Origin: Mycolicibacterium aubagnense
Lineage (GTDB): Bacteria > Actinomycetota > Actinomycetes > Mycobacteriales > Mycobacteriaceae
DNA: 64,000 bases
Assembly: GCF_010730955.1 (NCBI RefSeq)
Contig: NZ_AP022577.1
Span: forward strand, 3,224,001 to 3,288,000
Reading direction: 5' to 3'
The notes under the pieces are model-generated. The model made no database searches. It was not told the origin of the DNA and worked only from the letters and a program-made list of their open reading frames with translations. Shown here in pieces: positions 9,807 to 18,335 of the stretch. The position numbers and the translations under genes are program-made. How positions within the stretch are numbered: position 1 is the stretch's first letter; every line of letters starts with the position of its first letter.

Positions 9807-11351
9807 ATGCCCGACGAACCGTTGCGCGACGACCACACCGAGCTCCTGCGCCGCCGCGCGCTGACCGAGGACAGTGCCCGGCCGGACGCCGTACAGCGGC
9901 GGCATGACGCCGGCGGACGGACGGCTCGGGAGAACATCCTCGACCTGGTCGACGCCGGCAGCTTCGTCGAATATGGGCGCTTCGCGATCGCCGCACAGCG
10001 GGCACGCCGGGAGCTCGACGACCTGATCGCCCGCACCCCGGCCGACGGCCTCGTGGCCGGCACCGCCCACGTCGACGGCCGGCCGTGCGCGGTGTTGTCC
10101 TACGACTACACGGTGCTGGCCGGCACGCAGGGTGCCCTCGGCCATCTCAAGAAGGACCGGCTGTTCGAGCTGATCGAACGGATGAAGTTGCCCACCGTGT
10201 TCTTCGCGGAAGGCGGCGGTGGACGCCCCGGCGACACCGACCATCCGACGGTGTCGTCACTGGACGTCCGCGCGTTTGCGCTGTGGGCCGGCTTGTCCGG
10301 CGTGGTGCCGCGAATCGCCGTCGTGAAGGGCCGCTGTTTCGCGGGCAACGCGGTGATCGCGGGCTGTTCGGATCTGATCGTCGCGACCGAGGACACCTCG
10401 ATCGGCATGGGTGGCCCGGCGATGATCGCCGGCGGCGGGCTCGGCGACATTGCACCCGACGCCGTCGGGCCGATTTCGGTGCAGGCACCCAACGGCGTGG
10501 TCGACGTGGTGGTAGCGGACGAGGCTGCGGCAGTCTCAGTTACCCGACAACTGCTCGGCTATTTCCGCGGGCCCACCACACCCGGCACCGCACCAGACCA
10601 AACCGCCTTGCGCACAATCGTTCCCGAGCGCGCCCGGCGCGCGTACCACGTGGCACCGATCATCGAGACGCTCGCCGACGAAGGCTCCGTCATCTTCCTG
10701 CGGCAGAAGTTCGCGCCCGAATTGGTGACTGCGCTGGCCCGCATCGAGGGCCGGCCGGTCGGGATTCTGGCCAACAACACCATGGTCATGGCCGGCGCCA
10801 TCACCGCTGCGGCGTCCGACAAGGCGGCGCGCTTCCTACAACTCTGCGATGCCTTCGGAATTCCGGTGGTCTCTCTGGTCGACTGCCCCGGCTTCATGGT
10901 GGGGCCTGCGGCGGAGGCCGAAGCACTGGTGCGCCGCGGGTCGCGGCTGTTGGTCGCCGGTGCGGCACTGCGCGTCCCGCTCATCGCGGTGATCCTGCGT
11001 CGCGGTTACGGCCTTGGCGCACAGGCGATGTGCGGAGGCAGCCTGCACGAGCCGCTGCTGACGGTGGCGTGGCCGGGGGCACATCTCGGCCCGATGGGAC
11101 TCGAAGGCGCGGTCCGGCTCGGGCTGCGCAAGGAGCTCGAAGCCATCGCCGACGACGATGCCCGCGAGCAGGCGGTGCGGGACGCCACCGCGGCCGCGCA
11201 GGCCAATGCCGCGGCGCTCAACGCTGCCTCGATGTTCGAGATCGACGACGTCATCGACCCGGCCGAGACTCGGGCCCTGATCGCCGCGACGCTGGCTACC
11301 GCAGAGCCCGCGGGACTGCCTCCGCGCCGGGGCTTTGTCGATACCTGGTGA
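9807..11351 (+). CDS. Acyl-CoA carboxylase beta subunit (carboxyltransferase)
   Basis: A 514-residue biotin-dependent carboxyltransferase that transfers CO2 from carboxybiotin to an acyl-CoA. The N-half has GRTARENILDLVDAGSFVEYG, the oxyanion-type glycine patch FFAEGGGGRPGD, and FAGNAVIAGCSDLIVATED. The C-half has VGILANNTMVMAGAITAAASDKAARF, VSLVDCPGFMVGPAAE and GGSLHEPLLTVAWPGAHLGPMGLEGAV. I start at ATG 9807 (MPDEPLRDDHTELL); the frame extends upstream without support. No biotin carboxylase/BCCP alpha subunit lies nearby, so it must pair with one encoded elsewhere. The substrate acyl-CoA is unknown. Confidence 0.9.
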   Translation: MPDEPLRDDHTELLRRRALTEDSARPDAVQRRHDAGGRTARENILDLVDAGSFVEYGRFAIAAQRARRELDDLIARTPADGLVAGTAHVDGRPCAVLSYDYTVLAGTQGALGHLKKDRLFELIERMKLPTVFFAEGGGGRPGDTDHPTVSSLDVRAFALWAGLSGVVPRIAVVKGRCFAGNAVIAGCSDLIVATEDTSIGMGGPAMIAGGGLGDIAPDAVGPISVQAPNGVVDVVVADEAAAVSVTRQLLGYFRGPTTPGTAPDQTALRTIVPERARRAYHVAPIIETLADEGSVIFLRQKFAPELVTALARIEGRPVGILANNTMVMAGAITAAASDKAARFLQLCDAFGIPVVSLVDCPGFMVGPAAEAEALVRRGSRLLVAGAALRVPLIAVILRRGYGLGAQAMCGGSLHEPLLTVAWPGAHLGPMGLEGAVRLGLRKELEAIADDDAREQAVRDATAAAQANAAALNAASMFEIDDVIDPAETRALIAATLATAEPAGLPPRRGFVDTW

Positions 11352-11413
11352 GTTTCGTTGAGGGTTGATCCTGAATTGAGGGCACAAAAGCGCGAGTAGC
11401 GGGTGCCCTGGTT

Positions 11414-11456
11414 GCAGAGTCAACGGCGGCAGCTGCGCGCGCAGCTTTGACTCTGC
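11414..11456. terminator. Nested inverted repeat between convergent genes
   Basis: Outer arms GCAGAGTCAA and TTGACTCTGC enclose a perfect 16 bp palindrome, AGCTGCGCGCGCAGCT. It lies between the stop of the carboxylase subunit and the end of the convergent FAD oxidoreductase, so a bidirectional terminator is the simplest reading. There is no T tract. Confidence 0.5.
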
Positions 11457-11510
11457 ATCTACGGCGAGAAAGGTCGAGTAGGCCGCACCGCCACGCAGGG
11501 TCAACGGTCG

Positions 11511-12611
11511 TCAATCGCGCACGCCCCGATACAGCTGCCGGCGCACCACGAAGCGCTGCAGCACCCGGTCGACCGTCCACGCCGGGAAGCGCACCGCCTG
11601 TCCCCACGGGGTGAAGACCTCCAGCCCGTCTGGCTGTGGGCCGAGCACTGATCCCCAGCGCACGGTCGGCGGCCGGTAGCGCCGCAGCTTTCGAGAATTC
11701 ATCTGTGCCAGTATGTTTCGGGCGACGAGCGCGCCACCACCATTACGTGCCGACGTCCGCTGCGGATCGGTGGCCGCCACGTCGCCGACCGCGAAGACGG
11801 CCGGATACCCGGGCACCGTCAGTTCCGGCGTGACCCGGACAAAGCCATCGTCGTCGAGTATCTCGGCCGGTAGCCATCCGGTGTTCGGCTGCACCCGCCC
11901 GACCGCCCACAGCACCGCATCGACGTCAGCGTCCGGTTGACCCGTGCTGAATTCGATTGGTCCGGTGGTGATTTCGTCACGGTCCGGAGGCAGGATCGCG
12001 CGGTGGCCGAGGTGCTGCCGGACGCCCAACTCCGCGAGCCGCTGAGCGACGCGCACCTGGGTCCCGACGTGGTATCCCGGAAGTATCTGGGCACCAGGGA
12101 AATACAGGTCGATCACCTTGTCGGGCCAGGTGCGCGCCAAGTTACCTGCGCTGCTCACCGCCGTGGCGCCGCCGCCCACCACGGCGATGCGCTGCGCACC
12201 GGCCAGCCGCTCGTGGGTGTTCTTCAGATCCGCAGCGACGTCGTCTGCCGTCTGCAGCGTCGGCCGGCGCCAGAATCCGTTGGTCGTTCCCGTCGAGATC
12301 ACCAGCACATCGAACGGTTCGGTGGTCTCGGTTCCGTCGGCTGCGATCACCGTCACCGTGCGGGCGTCCAGATCGGCACCGGCCAAGGCCCCGTGCATGA
12401 TTCGCACCCCATCCAGCCCACGGAACCGTCGGAAACCGATGAAGTAGTCGCGCGCCCAGGCGTCCGGCCGGGAAACCCGCATGCCGAGTTCCTGCCCACT
12501 GACCAGCCCGTCCTTGACAGAGATGCCGACCACGTCCGCGTGCGGCGCCAGGCGGACCGCGGCGAGGATGCCGCTGTCCCCCAGCCCGGCGATGACGATG
12601 CGCTTACGCAA
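11511..12611 (-). CDS. FAD/NAD(P)-dependent oxidoreductase (NDH-2/AIFM2-like)
   Basis: A 366-residue pyridine-nucleotide-disulfide-type flavoprotein. FAD-binding Rossmann motif at the N-terminus (RIVIAGLGDSGILAA), second dinucleotide motif IAVVGGGATAVSSAGNLA near residue 140, and the FAD-closing motif VFAVGDVAATDP near 285. No redox-active CxxxxC is visible, so it resembles NADH dehydrogenase-2 or ferroptosis-suppressor-type reductases more than disulfide reductases. The start is a TTG two bases after the upstream SDR stop, which implies translational coupling. Electron acceptor unknown. Confidence 0.87.
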   Translation of the reverse strand: MRKRIVIAGLGDSGILAAVRLAPHADVVGISVKDGLVSGQELGMRVSRPDAWARDYFIGFRRFRGLDGVRIMHGALAGADLDARTVTVIAADGTETTEPFDVLVISTGTTNGFWRRPTLQTADDVAADLKNTHERLAGAQRIAVVGGGATAVSSAGNLARTWPDKVIDLYFPGAQILPGYHVGTQVRVAQRLAELGVRQHLGHRAILPPDRDEITTGPIEFSTGQPDADVDAVLWAVGRVQPNTGWLPAEILDDDGFVRVTPELTVPGYPAVFAVGDVAATDPQRTSARNGGGALVARNILAQMNSRKLRRYRPPTVRWGSVLGPQPDGLEVFTPWGQAVRFPAWTVDRVLQRFVVRRQLYRGVRD

Positions 12612-12613
12612 AA

Positions 12614-13405
12614 TCAGGGCAGGATCGAGTCGACGTAGCCCCCGTCGGCGCGCACCGCCGCGCCGGTGGTTGCCGAGGACTGTTGCGAACTGAGGTAGAC
12701 CACCATGTTGGCGATCTCCTCGGGCTCAATCAGCCTGCGCAGCAACGATTGCGGGCGGTATTTGATGATGAACTCACGCTGCGCCTCGTCCCACGGCAGG
12801 TCCTTGTCGACCAACTGATAGACGAAGTCCTCGACGCCACCGGTGTGCGTCGGTCCGGCGATCACCGAGTTCACCGTGACCCCGGTGCCGGCAGCGTCCT
12901 TGGCGAAGCCACGGGTCACCGCCAGCAGCGCGGTCTTCGACGTCCCGTAGTGGATCATTTCTTCCGGGATGACGATTGCGGAGTCACTGGCGATCTGGAT
13001 CATGCGGCCCCAGCCACGTTCCGTCATCCCCGGCAGATAAGTACGAATGAGCCGGACTGCCGACAGCACGTTCACCTCGAAGTACGTACGCCACTGCTCG
13101 TCGGTGATCTCCTGGGCGGGGACCGATCCGAAGATGCCGAGGTTGTTCACGAGGATGTCGACATCCGGAAGCTGTTGTGTGAGTTGCGCGACGCCTTCGG
13201 CGGTGGTGACGTCCGCGGCGACGCCGATGACGTCGGTGATTCCCTTGCCGGCGAGCTCGGCGACGGCCGCCTGCACGCGCTCGTCACGGCGTCCGTTCAC
13301 GGCCACGCGCGCTCCGCTGGCCCCCAGCCCCTCGGCGATCGCAAGCCCGATGCCCTGAGTGGACCCCGTGACCAAGGCGGTCTTGCCGGTCAGATCAATG
13401 TGCAC
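12614..13405 (-). CDS. SDR-family oxidoreductase
   Basis: A 263-residue classical short-chain dehydrogenase. TGSTQGIG cofactor motif at about 14-21, ILVNNLG at about 84-90, the catalytic serine in QIASDSA, and YGTSK giving the YxxxK pair. The C-terminal ADGGYVDSI matches the usual end of the fold. Start is GTG 13405 with GGAGG six bases before it. It is translationally linked to the downstream flavoprotein gene, suggesting that the two act on a common substrate or pathway, and it diverges from the propeller gene across 97 bp. Confidence 0.9.
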   Translation of the reverse strand: MHIDLTGKTALVTGSTQGIGLAIAEGLGASGARVAVNGRRDERVQAAVAELAGKGITDVIGVAADVTTAEGVAQLTQQLPDVDILVNNLGIFGSVPAQEITDEQWRTYFEVNVLSAVRLIRTYLPGMTERGWGRMIQIASDSAIVIPEEMIHYGTSKTALLAVTRGFAKDAAGTGVTVNSVIAGPTHTGGVEDFVYQLVDKDLPWDEAQREFIIKYRPQSLLRRLIEPEEIANMVVYLSSQQSSATTGAAVRADGGYVDSILP

Positions 13406-13502
13406 GCTCAGCCTCCAATGATTTCACGGGTCGGTGCAACGCTAGCCGCCGGTCAAACATTTCAGTAGCGTCTGCGACGAGCCGTCCGAACCGGAGAGCG
13501 TC

Positions 13503-14396
13503 GTGACCGAACTGCTGGTGCTGCACATCGCCAAACGCGAGATCCAGGCCGTGTCGCTCGACGGCTGCCGCGTGCGAACAGTGGTCACCGACGTCGACGA
13601 GACACCCGACGGAATCGTCGTCGACCACGCTCGGGGCCACATCTACTGGACCAATATGGGGACGCCCGACCCCGAATCCGGGCGGGGTGCCTTCTCGACG
13701 TTCTTCACCCGCAACGGGTCGATCGAGCGGGTGAACCTGGACGGATCGGACCGGCAGACCATCGTCACGCGGGGTGCGTTCACCACCGGCAAGCAGCTGA
13801 CCGCCGACTTCGAGGCCGGGCTGCTCTATTGGTGCGACCGCGAAGGCATGCAGGTGCTGCGCTGCCGGCTGGACGGTTCCGGTTTGGAGACGCTGGTGGT
13901 GGCGGGCACCGATGCGCAGGACGCGCGCAATCACTGCGTCGGCATCGCTGTCGACCATGTCAACAAGCTGATCTATTGGACGCAGAAGGGCGCGCCCGAC
14001 GCCGGGCAGGGACGAATCTTCCGGTGCGGCATCGAAATTCCAGCGGGGCAGACGGCCGCTGACCGCGACGACATCCATCTGCTCTGGCGGGACCTGCCCG
14101 AGCCCATCGACCTCGATCTGGACAATTCAGGGAACCTGGTCTGGACGGACCGCGGCGCCGAGCCTGACGGCAACACGCTCAATCGCGGTCAGGTCCAGCC
14201 TGCCGTCGGGGCGTACACAATCCTGTCCCGGGGGTATCAGGAGGCGATCGGCCTGGCCACGCCCGACTACACGACGTACTACGTCAGCGAGTTGCGCTCC
14301 GGCGGCATCCGCGTGGTGAATCTCGCCGACGGAACCGACCGCGAGCTGACGCAACTGGGTCCGGGTGTCACGGGCATCGCGCTGGCCGAGCTGTAG
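13503..14396 (+). CDS. YWTD-like six-bladed beta-propeller protein
   Basis: A 297-residue protein built from YWTD-type blades: HIYWTN, LLYWCD, LIYWTQ and LVWTD appear at regular spacing, each after a D(G)-rich strand such as VNLDGSDRQTIV. This is the repeat found in LDL-receptor propellers; bacterial relatives are often annotated as 3-hydroxyacyl-CoA dehydrogenase or SMP-30-like, but no such active site is evident here. No signal peptide is seen. It diverges from the SDR/flavoprotein pair. Function unknown; a ligand-binding or lactonase-like role is speculative. Confidence 0.75.
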   Translation: MTELLVLHIAKREIQAVSLDGCRVRTVVTDVDETPDGIVVDHARGHIYWTNMGTPDPESGRGAFSTFFTRNGSIERVNLDGSDRQTIVTRGAFTTGKQLTADFEAGLLYWCDREGMQVLRCRLDGSGLETLVVAGTDAQDARNHCVGIAVDHVNKLIYWTQKGAPDAGQGRIFRCGIEIPAGQTAADRDDIHLLWRDLPEPIDLDLDNSGNLVWTDRGAEPDGNTLNRGQVQPAVGAYTILSRGYQEAIGLATPDYTTYYVSELRSGGIRVVNLADGTDRELTQLGPGVTGIALAEL

Positions 14397-14429
14397 CTGG
14401 TGCGGGACAGCGGGTGGTCGAGACGGGAG

Positions 14430-14891
14430 TCAGCCGCTCGGGGTGATGAGTCGCCGGGGGCCGGGGCCGTGCTGTGAGAGGGCGTCGCTGGGATTGACGA
14501 TGCGGCAGGTGGCCAGGGATAGACAGCCACATCCGATGCATCCAGTCAGTTCCGATTCGAGATGCTCGATTTCGCGGCGCCGGGCTTCGAGTCGAGCATG
14601 CCAGCGACGCGAGATGCGGGTCCAGTCGGCCTTGCTTGGCATGCGGTCCTCAGGCAGGCCGGCCAAGACGGTCGCCACTTCGGCCAAAGTGACGCCGAAG
14701 CGCTGCGCGGCCTGAATGATGCTGATGCGCCGCAGGACGTGGCGTGGGTAGCGACGCTGATTGCCTGCGGTGCGAGTCGAGGTGATCAGCCCCTGCTGCT
14801 CATAGAACCGCACCGCACTGGTTGCCATACCGGCCCGGCGGGCGACCTCACCCACAGTGAGAAGTTCAGTGGGGTTGTGCGACAACGTCAT
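14430..14891 (-). CDS. soxR: SoxR-type redox-sensing MerR regulator
   Basis: A 153-residue MerR-family activator. The N-terminal winged helix (LLTVGEVARRAGMATSAVRFYEQQGLI) is followed by a dimerisation helix and the [2Fe-2S] cluster loop CIGCGCLSLATC, whose CxxCxC…C spacing is diagnostic of SoxR. Oxidation or nitrosylation of the cluster by redox-cycling compounds or NO switches target promoters on. It diverges from the flavin-dependent gene, and a SoxR-like operator sits between them. I saw no SoxS-type regulator beside it. Confidence 0.93.
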   Translation of the reverse strand: MTLSHNPTELLTVGEVARRAGMATSAVRFYEQQGLITSTRTAGNQRRYPRHVLRRISIIQAAQRFGVTLAEVATVLAGLPEDRMPSKADWTRISRRWHARLEARRREIEHLESELTGCIGCGCLSLATCRIVNPSDALSQHGPGPRRLITPSG

Positions 14892-14900
14892 CCCCTCCGA

Positions 14901-14931
14901 TTGACTTCAACTGCACTTGAAGTTTTAGCCT
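14901..14931 (+). promoter_or_regulatory. SoxR-type promoter/operator with 19 bp spacer
   Basis: TTGACT (14901-14906) and TAGCCT (14926-14931) are separated by 19 bp, the overlong spacer characteristic of MerR-family activated promoters. The near-perfect 20 bp palindrome ACTTCAACTGCACTTGAAGT (14904-14923) fills the spacer. It drives rightward transcription toward the flavin-dependent gene. Confidence 0.8.
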
Positions 14932-14980
14932 ACCGGATCGTGCATGATCGACGACAGCCGTCCTTAGGAGACTCCCGCTG

Positions 14981-15439
14981 ATGAGGCCTTCTCAGCTACC
15001 CGCCCACGAGTACGAATTCTTGTTGCGTCATCAGGTCGCGGCGATGCTCACCGTCGGAGCCGACGGCCGCCCCAAGGCCGCCAAGATGGAACCCACCGTG
15101 CTCGACGACCGGCTACTCAGCGTCGGACACCGCCACAAGGTCCGCACCCGCCGGCTCCTCCGCGACCCGCGGACCACCTTGTTCTACGACGGCCCCGGAC
15201 CCACGTGGCTGGCGGTGGAAGCCACCGCCGACGTCGTCGATACACCCGATACGCCCCGCCTCATCCTCGAATTCATGCGGTTGCTCCAACAACGCCCCAC
15301 TGGTCCACTGGCCTGGCACAGCGACAACCACACGGAAGTCGAATTGGACGACCACGACTTCATGGCGACCATGGCCGCCGAGGGCTGCCTGATCTACCAC
15401 TTCGACATCGACAAGACCTACGGCAACCTGCCGAGTTGA
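14981..15439 (+). CDS. Pyridoxamine-phosphate-oxidase-fold F420/flavin-dependent oxidoreductase
   Basis: A 152-residue split beta-barrel protein of the PPOX/FDOR class. It has the N-terminal pattern MLTVGADGRPKAAKMEPTVLDDRLLSV, then KVRTRRLLRDPRTTLFYDGPG, where the basic stretch binds cofactor phosphate. Mycobacterial members use F420, FMN or heme; which one applies here cannot be decided. The SoxR-type promoter upstream makes it the likely direct SoxR target, implying a role against redox-active compounds. Confidence 0.85.
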   Translation: MRPSQLPAHEYEFLLRHQVAAMLTVGADGRPKAAKMEPTVLDDRLLSVGHRHKVRTRRLLRDPRTTLFYDGPGPTWLAVEATADVVDTPDTPRLILEFMRLLQQRPTGPLAWHSDNHTEVELDDHDFMATMAAEGCLIYHFDIDKTYGNLPS

Positions 15440-15499
15440 ACCGTGGCAGCGCAGGACGTGCGGTGCGCATTGCCACCTGCTACACCCAGACCAAAGCCG

Positions 15500-17413
15500 T
15501 CAACGATGCGTTGTAGCGGCACCAGCCGCGGCGAGTCGCGCCTGCGCCCCGGCGGCTCGGCTCGCGGCCTCGATCCCCGACACGTCGCGCACCGCTCCCG
15601 TGTCGGCCGAGAGGGCCATTGCGGCATAGGCCCGCAGCGCCGGCGACACCTCGCGGTCCCGGTGCTGCGGCCAGTATCCGCCAGCCTGCTCGAGCCGGCG
15701 TCGGCGTCCATCCAGTTCGCTTGCCTCGACCCGTAATTCGATACGGCGGGCCGGGATGTCGATGTCGACGAGGTCGCCATCCCGCACCAGGGCGATGACA
15801 CCACCGGCCGCCGCCTCCGGTGAGATGTGGCCGATCGACAACCCCGAGGATCCGCCGGAGAACCGCCCATCGGTGATCAGAGCGCACACTTTCGCAAGCC
15901 CGACACCCTTGAGATACGAGGTGGGATACAGCATTTCCTGCATCCCCGGCCCGCCGCGCGGACCCTCGTAGCGCACCACCACAACGTCACCGGGCTGCAC
16001 CCGGCCGCTCAGGATGACGTCCTGCGCCTCCTCCTGAGACTCGACGACCACGGCGGGCCCGCTGAACCGCAGGATCGAGTCGTCGACGCCGGCCGTCTTG
16101 ACCACGCACCCATCCTCGGCGAGATTTCCCCGCAGGATGGCCAGCCCGCCATCCGCCGAATACGCATGCGCGACATCGCGAATACAGCCTGACTCTGCAT
16201 CAAGGTCGAGGCTTTCCCAGCGGCAGGACTGGGAGAAGGCAGAACTGGACCGCACCCCGCCCGGCGCGGCGTGGAACAGGTCCACCGCCGTGTCCGAGAC
16301 CCCGGGAGATCTCGTGTCCCACGTGTCGAGCCACGAGATGAGCGAATCGGCGTGGATCGCATGCACATCGGTGTCCAGCAGCCCCGCGCGCAGCAGCTCT
16401 CCCATCACAGCGGGGATCCCGCCGGCCCGATGCACATCCTCCATCAGATACTTGCCGTTGGGGGCCACCTTGCAGATGCACGGAATTCGGGTCGAGAGCG
16501 CTTCGATGTCGGCCAGATCGAAATCCACCTCAGCCTCGTGAGCTGCGGCAAGCAGATGCAGGATGGTGTTGGTCGACCCGCCCATGGCGATGTCAACCAC
16601 CATCGCGTTGGAAAACGCTGCGGCAGAGGCAATGTTGCGCGGCAGCGCACGAACATCGTCATCGTCGTAGAAACGGCGCGCCAATTCCATCACCGCCGTG
16701 CCGGCGTCCTCGTACAACCTGCGACGCGCCGTGTGGGTCGCCAGCGTCGTGCCGTTGCCCGGCAGAGCCAGACCCAGCGCCTCCGTCAGACAGTTCATCG
16801 AGTTCGCGGTGAACATGCCGGAGCACGACCCACAGGTCGGGCACGCCGCGGCCTCGACGCGCTCGAGGTCGGCGTCGGAGATCTCGGGAGCAACCGCGCC
16901 CGCCACGGCCGAGATCAGATGGAGGCGGGCGCGCACCGTGCCGTCGACGAGCGTGGCAGTACCGCCCTCCATGGGGCCGCCGGACACGAACACGGTGGGG
17001 ATGTTCAGGCGCAACGCGGCCATCAGCATGCCGGGAGTGATCTTGTCGCAGTTGGAGATACAGACCAGCGCATCGGCCCGGTGCGCATTGACCATGTACT
17101 CGATCGAATCGGCGATGAGATCACGAGAAGGCAGTGAATACAGCATGCCGCCGTGTCCCATCGCGATGCCGTCGTCGACGGCGATCGTGTTGAATTCCCG
17201 CGCTATCCCGCCGGCCGCCTGCACGGCCTCGGACACGATCCTGCCCACAGGCTGAAGGTGTGTGTGGCCGGGCACGAATTCGGTGAAACTGTTGGCGACC
17301 GCGACGATGGGCTTACCGAAGTCTGAAGCAGACACACCGGCCGCGCGCAGCAATGCTCGCGCGCCCGCCATGTTCCGACCGTGAGTGATTGTCCTGGATC
17401 GCAATTCGGGCAT
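15500..17413 (-). CDS. ilvD: Dihydroxy-acid dehydratase, long E. coli-type IlvD
   Basis: A 637-residue Fe-S dehydratase that converts 2,3-dihydroxy-isovalerate (or -methylvalerate) to the 2-keto acid in branched-chain amino acid synthesis. Landmarks are [17 protein letters not shown] at the N-terminus, [12 protein letters not shown] (cluster Cys122), [17 protein letters not shown] (Cys191-197) and [20 protein letters not shown] at the C-terminus. I use ATG 17413 (MPELRSRT) over GTG 17419 because it matches the E. coli N-terminus. The usual mycobacterial IlvD is about 575 residues and belongs to another subgroup, so this may be a second copy or a sugar-acid dehydratase. It diverges from an MmyB-like regulator. 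Confidence 0.88.
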   Translation of the reverse strand: MPELRSRTITHGRNMAGARALLRAAGVSASDFGKPIVAVANSFTEFVPGHTHLQPVGRIVSEAVQAAGGIAREFNTIAVDDGIAMGHGGMLYSLPSRDLIADSIEYMVNAHRADALVCISNCDKITPGMLMAALRLNIPTVFVSGGPMEGGTATLVDGTVRARLHLISAVAGAVAPEISDADLERVEAAACPTCGSCSGMFTANSMNCLTEALGLALPGNGTTLATHTARRRLYEDAGTAVMELARRFYDDDDVRALPRNIASAAAFSNAMVVDIAMGGSTNTILHLLAAAHEAEVDFDLADIEALSTRIPCICKVAPNGKYLMEDVHRAGGIPAVMGELLRAGLLDTDVHAIHADSLISWLDTWDTRSPGVSDTAVDLFHAAPGGVRSSSAFSQSCRWESLDLDAESGCIRDVAHAYSADGGLAILRGNLAEDGCVVKTAGVDDSILRFSGPAVVVESQEEAQDVILSGRVQPGDVVVVRYEGPRGGPGMQEMLYPTSYLKGVGLAKVCALITDGRFSGGSSGLSIGHISPEAAAGGVIALVRDGDLVDIDIPARRIELRVEASELDGRRRRLEQAGGYWPQHRDREVSPALRAYAAMALSADTGAVRDVSGIEAASRAAGAQARLAAAGAATTHR

Positions 17414-17495
17414 GACCACATCGTCGTGGCAGCCGTGCGGTAGGCGAAGACGGTGCTGACACTAGTACTGCCACTACCAGCCCTAAAATCAAGCG

Positions 17496-18335
17496 ATGCC
17501 CAACCAGGCCGCTCGCACAGAACTGGGCGGATTTCTGCGAATGCGCCGGGAGTCGCTCGACCGGTCGGAACACGGCCTTCCCGCGGTCCGAGGCCGCCGC
17601 CACGGCTTACGCCGCGAGGAAGTGGCGTTCCTGTCGTCCATCAGCGTCACCTGGTACACGTGGCTGGAACAGGGCCGCGATATCAACCCATCCCGGCAAG
17701 TTCTCGACGCCATCGGGCAGACGCTTGCGCTGTCACTCGCCGATCATTCGTATCTGCTGTCACTCGCGGGGTTTTCCCCGGGAGGCGCCCAGCTCATGCC
17801 GGATTCCGGCGAGCCGCCGGACCATCTGCTGCGGCTTCTGGAGGCGTTCGGCACGTCTCCGGCCTTCGCGATCGATTTCGATTGGGAGATCACCGCATGG
17901 AATCGCGCCTACGCGCAGCTCTACCCCGAGGTGCGGACCGTCGCCCGCGCGGATCGCAACCTGCTGTGGCTGGTGTTCACCGATCCATCGATCCGACAGC
18001 TCATGCCCGACTGGGAAGTGGAGAGCCGGCGCTTCGTGTCCGAGTACCGCATGCAAAACGGCGCCCGACTCGAGGAGCCCGAAGTCAGCAGGCTACTGGA
18101 CCGGCTGCGCACGGAAAGTCGGGAGTTCGACCGCGTCTGGAACGACCACACCATCGAAGGTTTTCAGACCCGCATCCGCCGGTTCGACCACCGGGTGATC
18201 GGAGAGATCGAACTGGAGTACCACCGACTGACACCGGCTGACCTGCCGGATCTGAACATCGTTGTCTACACCCCCGCCAACCCGGCGGCGGACCGACAAC
18301 TCGACCGCATGGGGACCAGCGGGGGCATCGGCTAG
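17496..18335 (+). CDS. MmyB-like XRE-family transcriptional regulator
   Basis: A 279-residue regulator. The N-terminal helix-turn-helix covers residues about 8-80 (LRMRRESL…GLRREEVAFLSSISVTWYTWLEQGRDI…SRQVLDAIGQTL), with the RGRRHGLRREEVA stretch typical of the MmyB group. The C-terminal half is the PAS-like MmyB ligand-binding domain (FAIDFDWEITAWNRAYAQLYP … NLLWLVFTDP), which binds fatty-acid-like molecules in studied members. It diverges from ilvD across 82 bp containing the imperfect dyad CACTAGTACTG at 17460-17470, a possible operator. Confidence 0.88.
   Translation: MPNQAARTELGGFLRMRRESLDRSEHGLPAVRGRRHGLRREEVAFLSSISVTWYTWLEQGRDINPSRQVLDAIGQTLALSLADHSYLLSLAGFSPGGAQLMPDSGEPPDHLLRLLEAFGTSPAFAIDFDWEITAWNRAYAQLYPEVRTVARADRNLLWLVFTDPSIRQLMPDWEVESRRFVSEYRMQNGARLEEPEVSRLLDRLRTESREFDRVWNDHTIEGFQTRIRRFDHRVIGEIELEYHRLTPADLPDLNIVVYTPANPAADRQLDRMGTSGGIG

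Noticed and set aside
10085..11368. 427-codon frame inside the carboxylase subunit gene
   Set aside because: Out-of-frame Arg-rich translation; the carboxyltransferase frame has the family motifs.
17460..17470. CACTAGTACTG between ilvD and the MmyB-like gene as a definite operator
   Set aside because: The symmetry is imperfect and single; too weak to list as a feature by itself.
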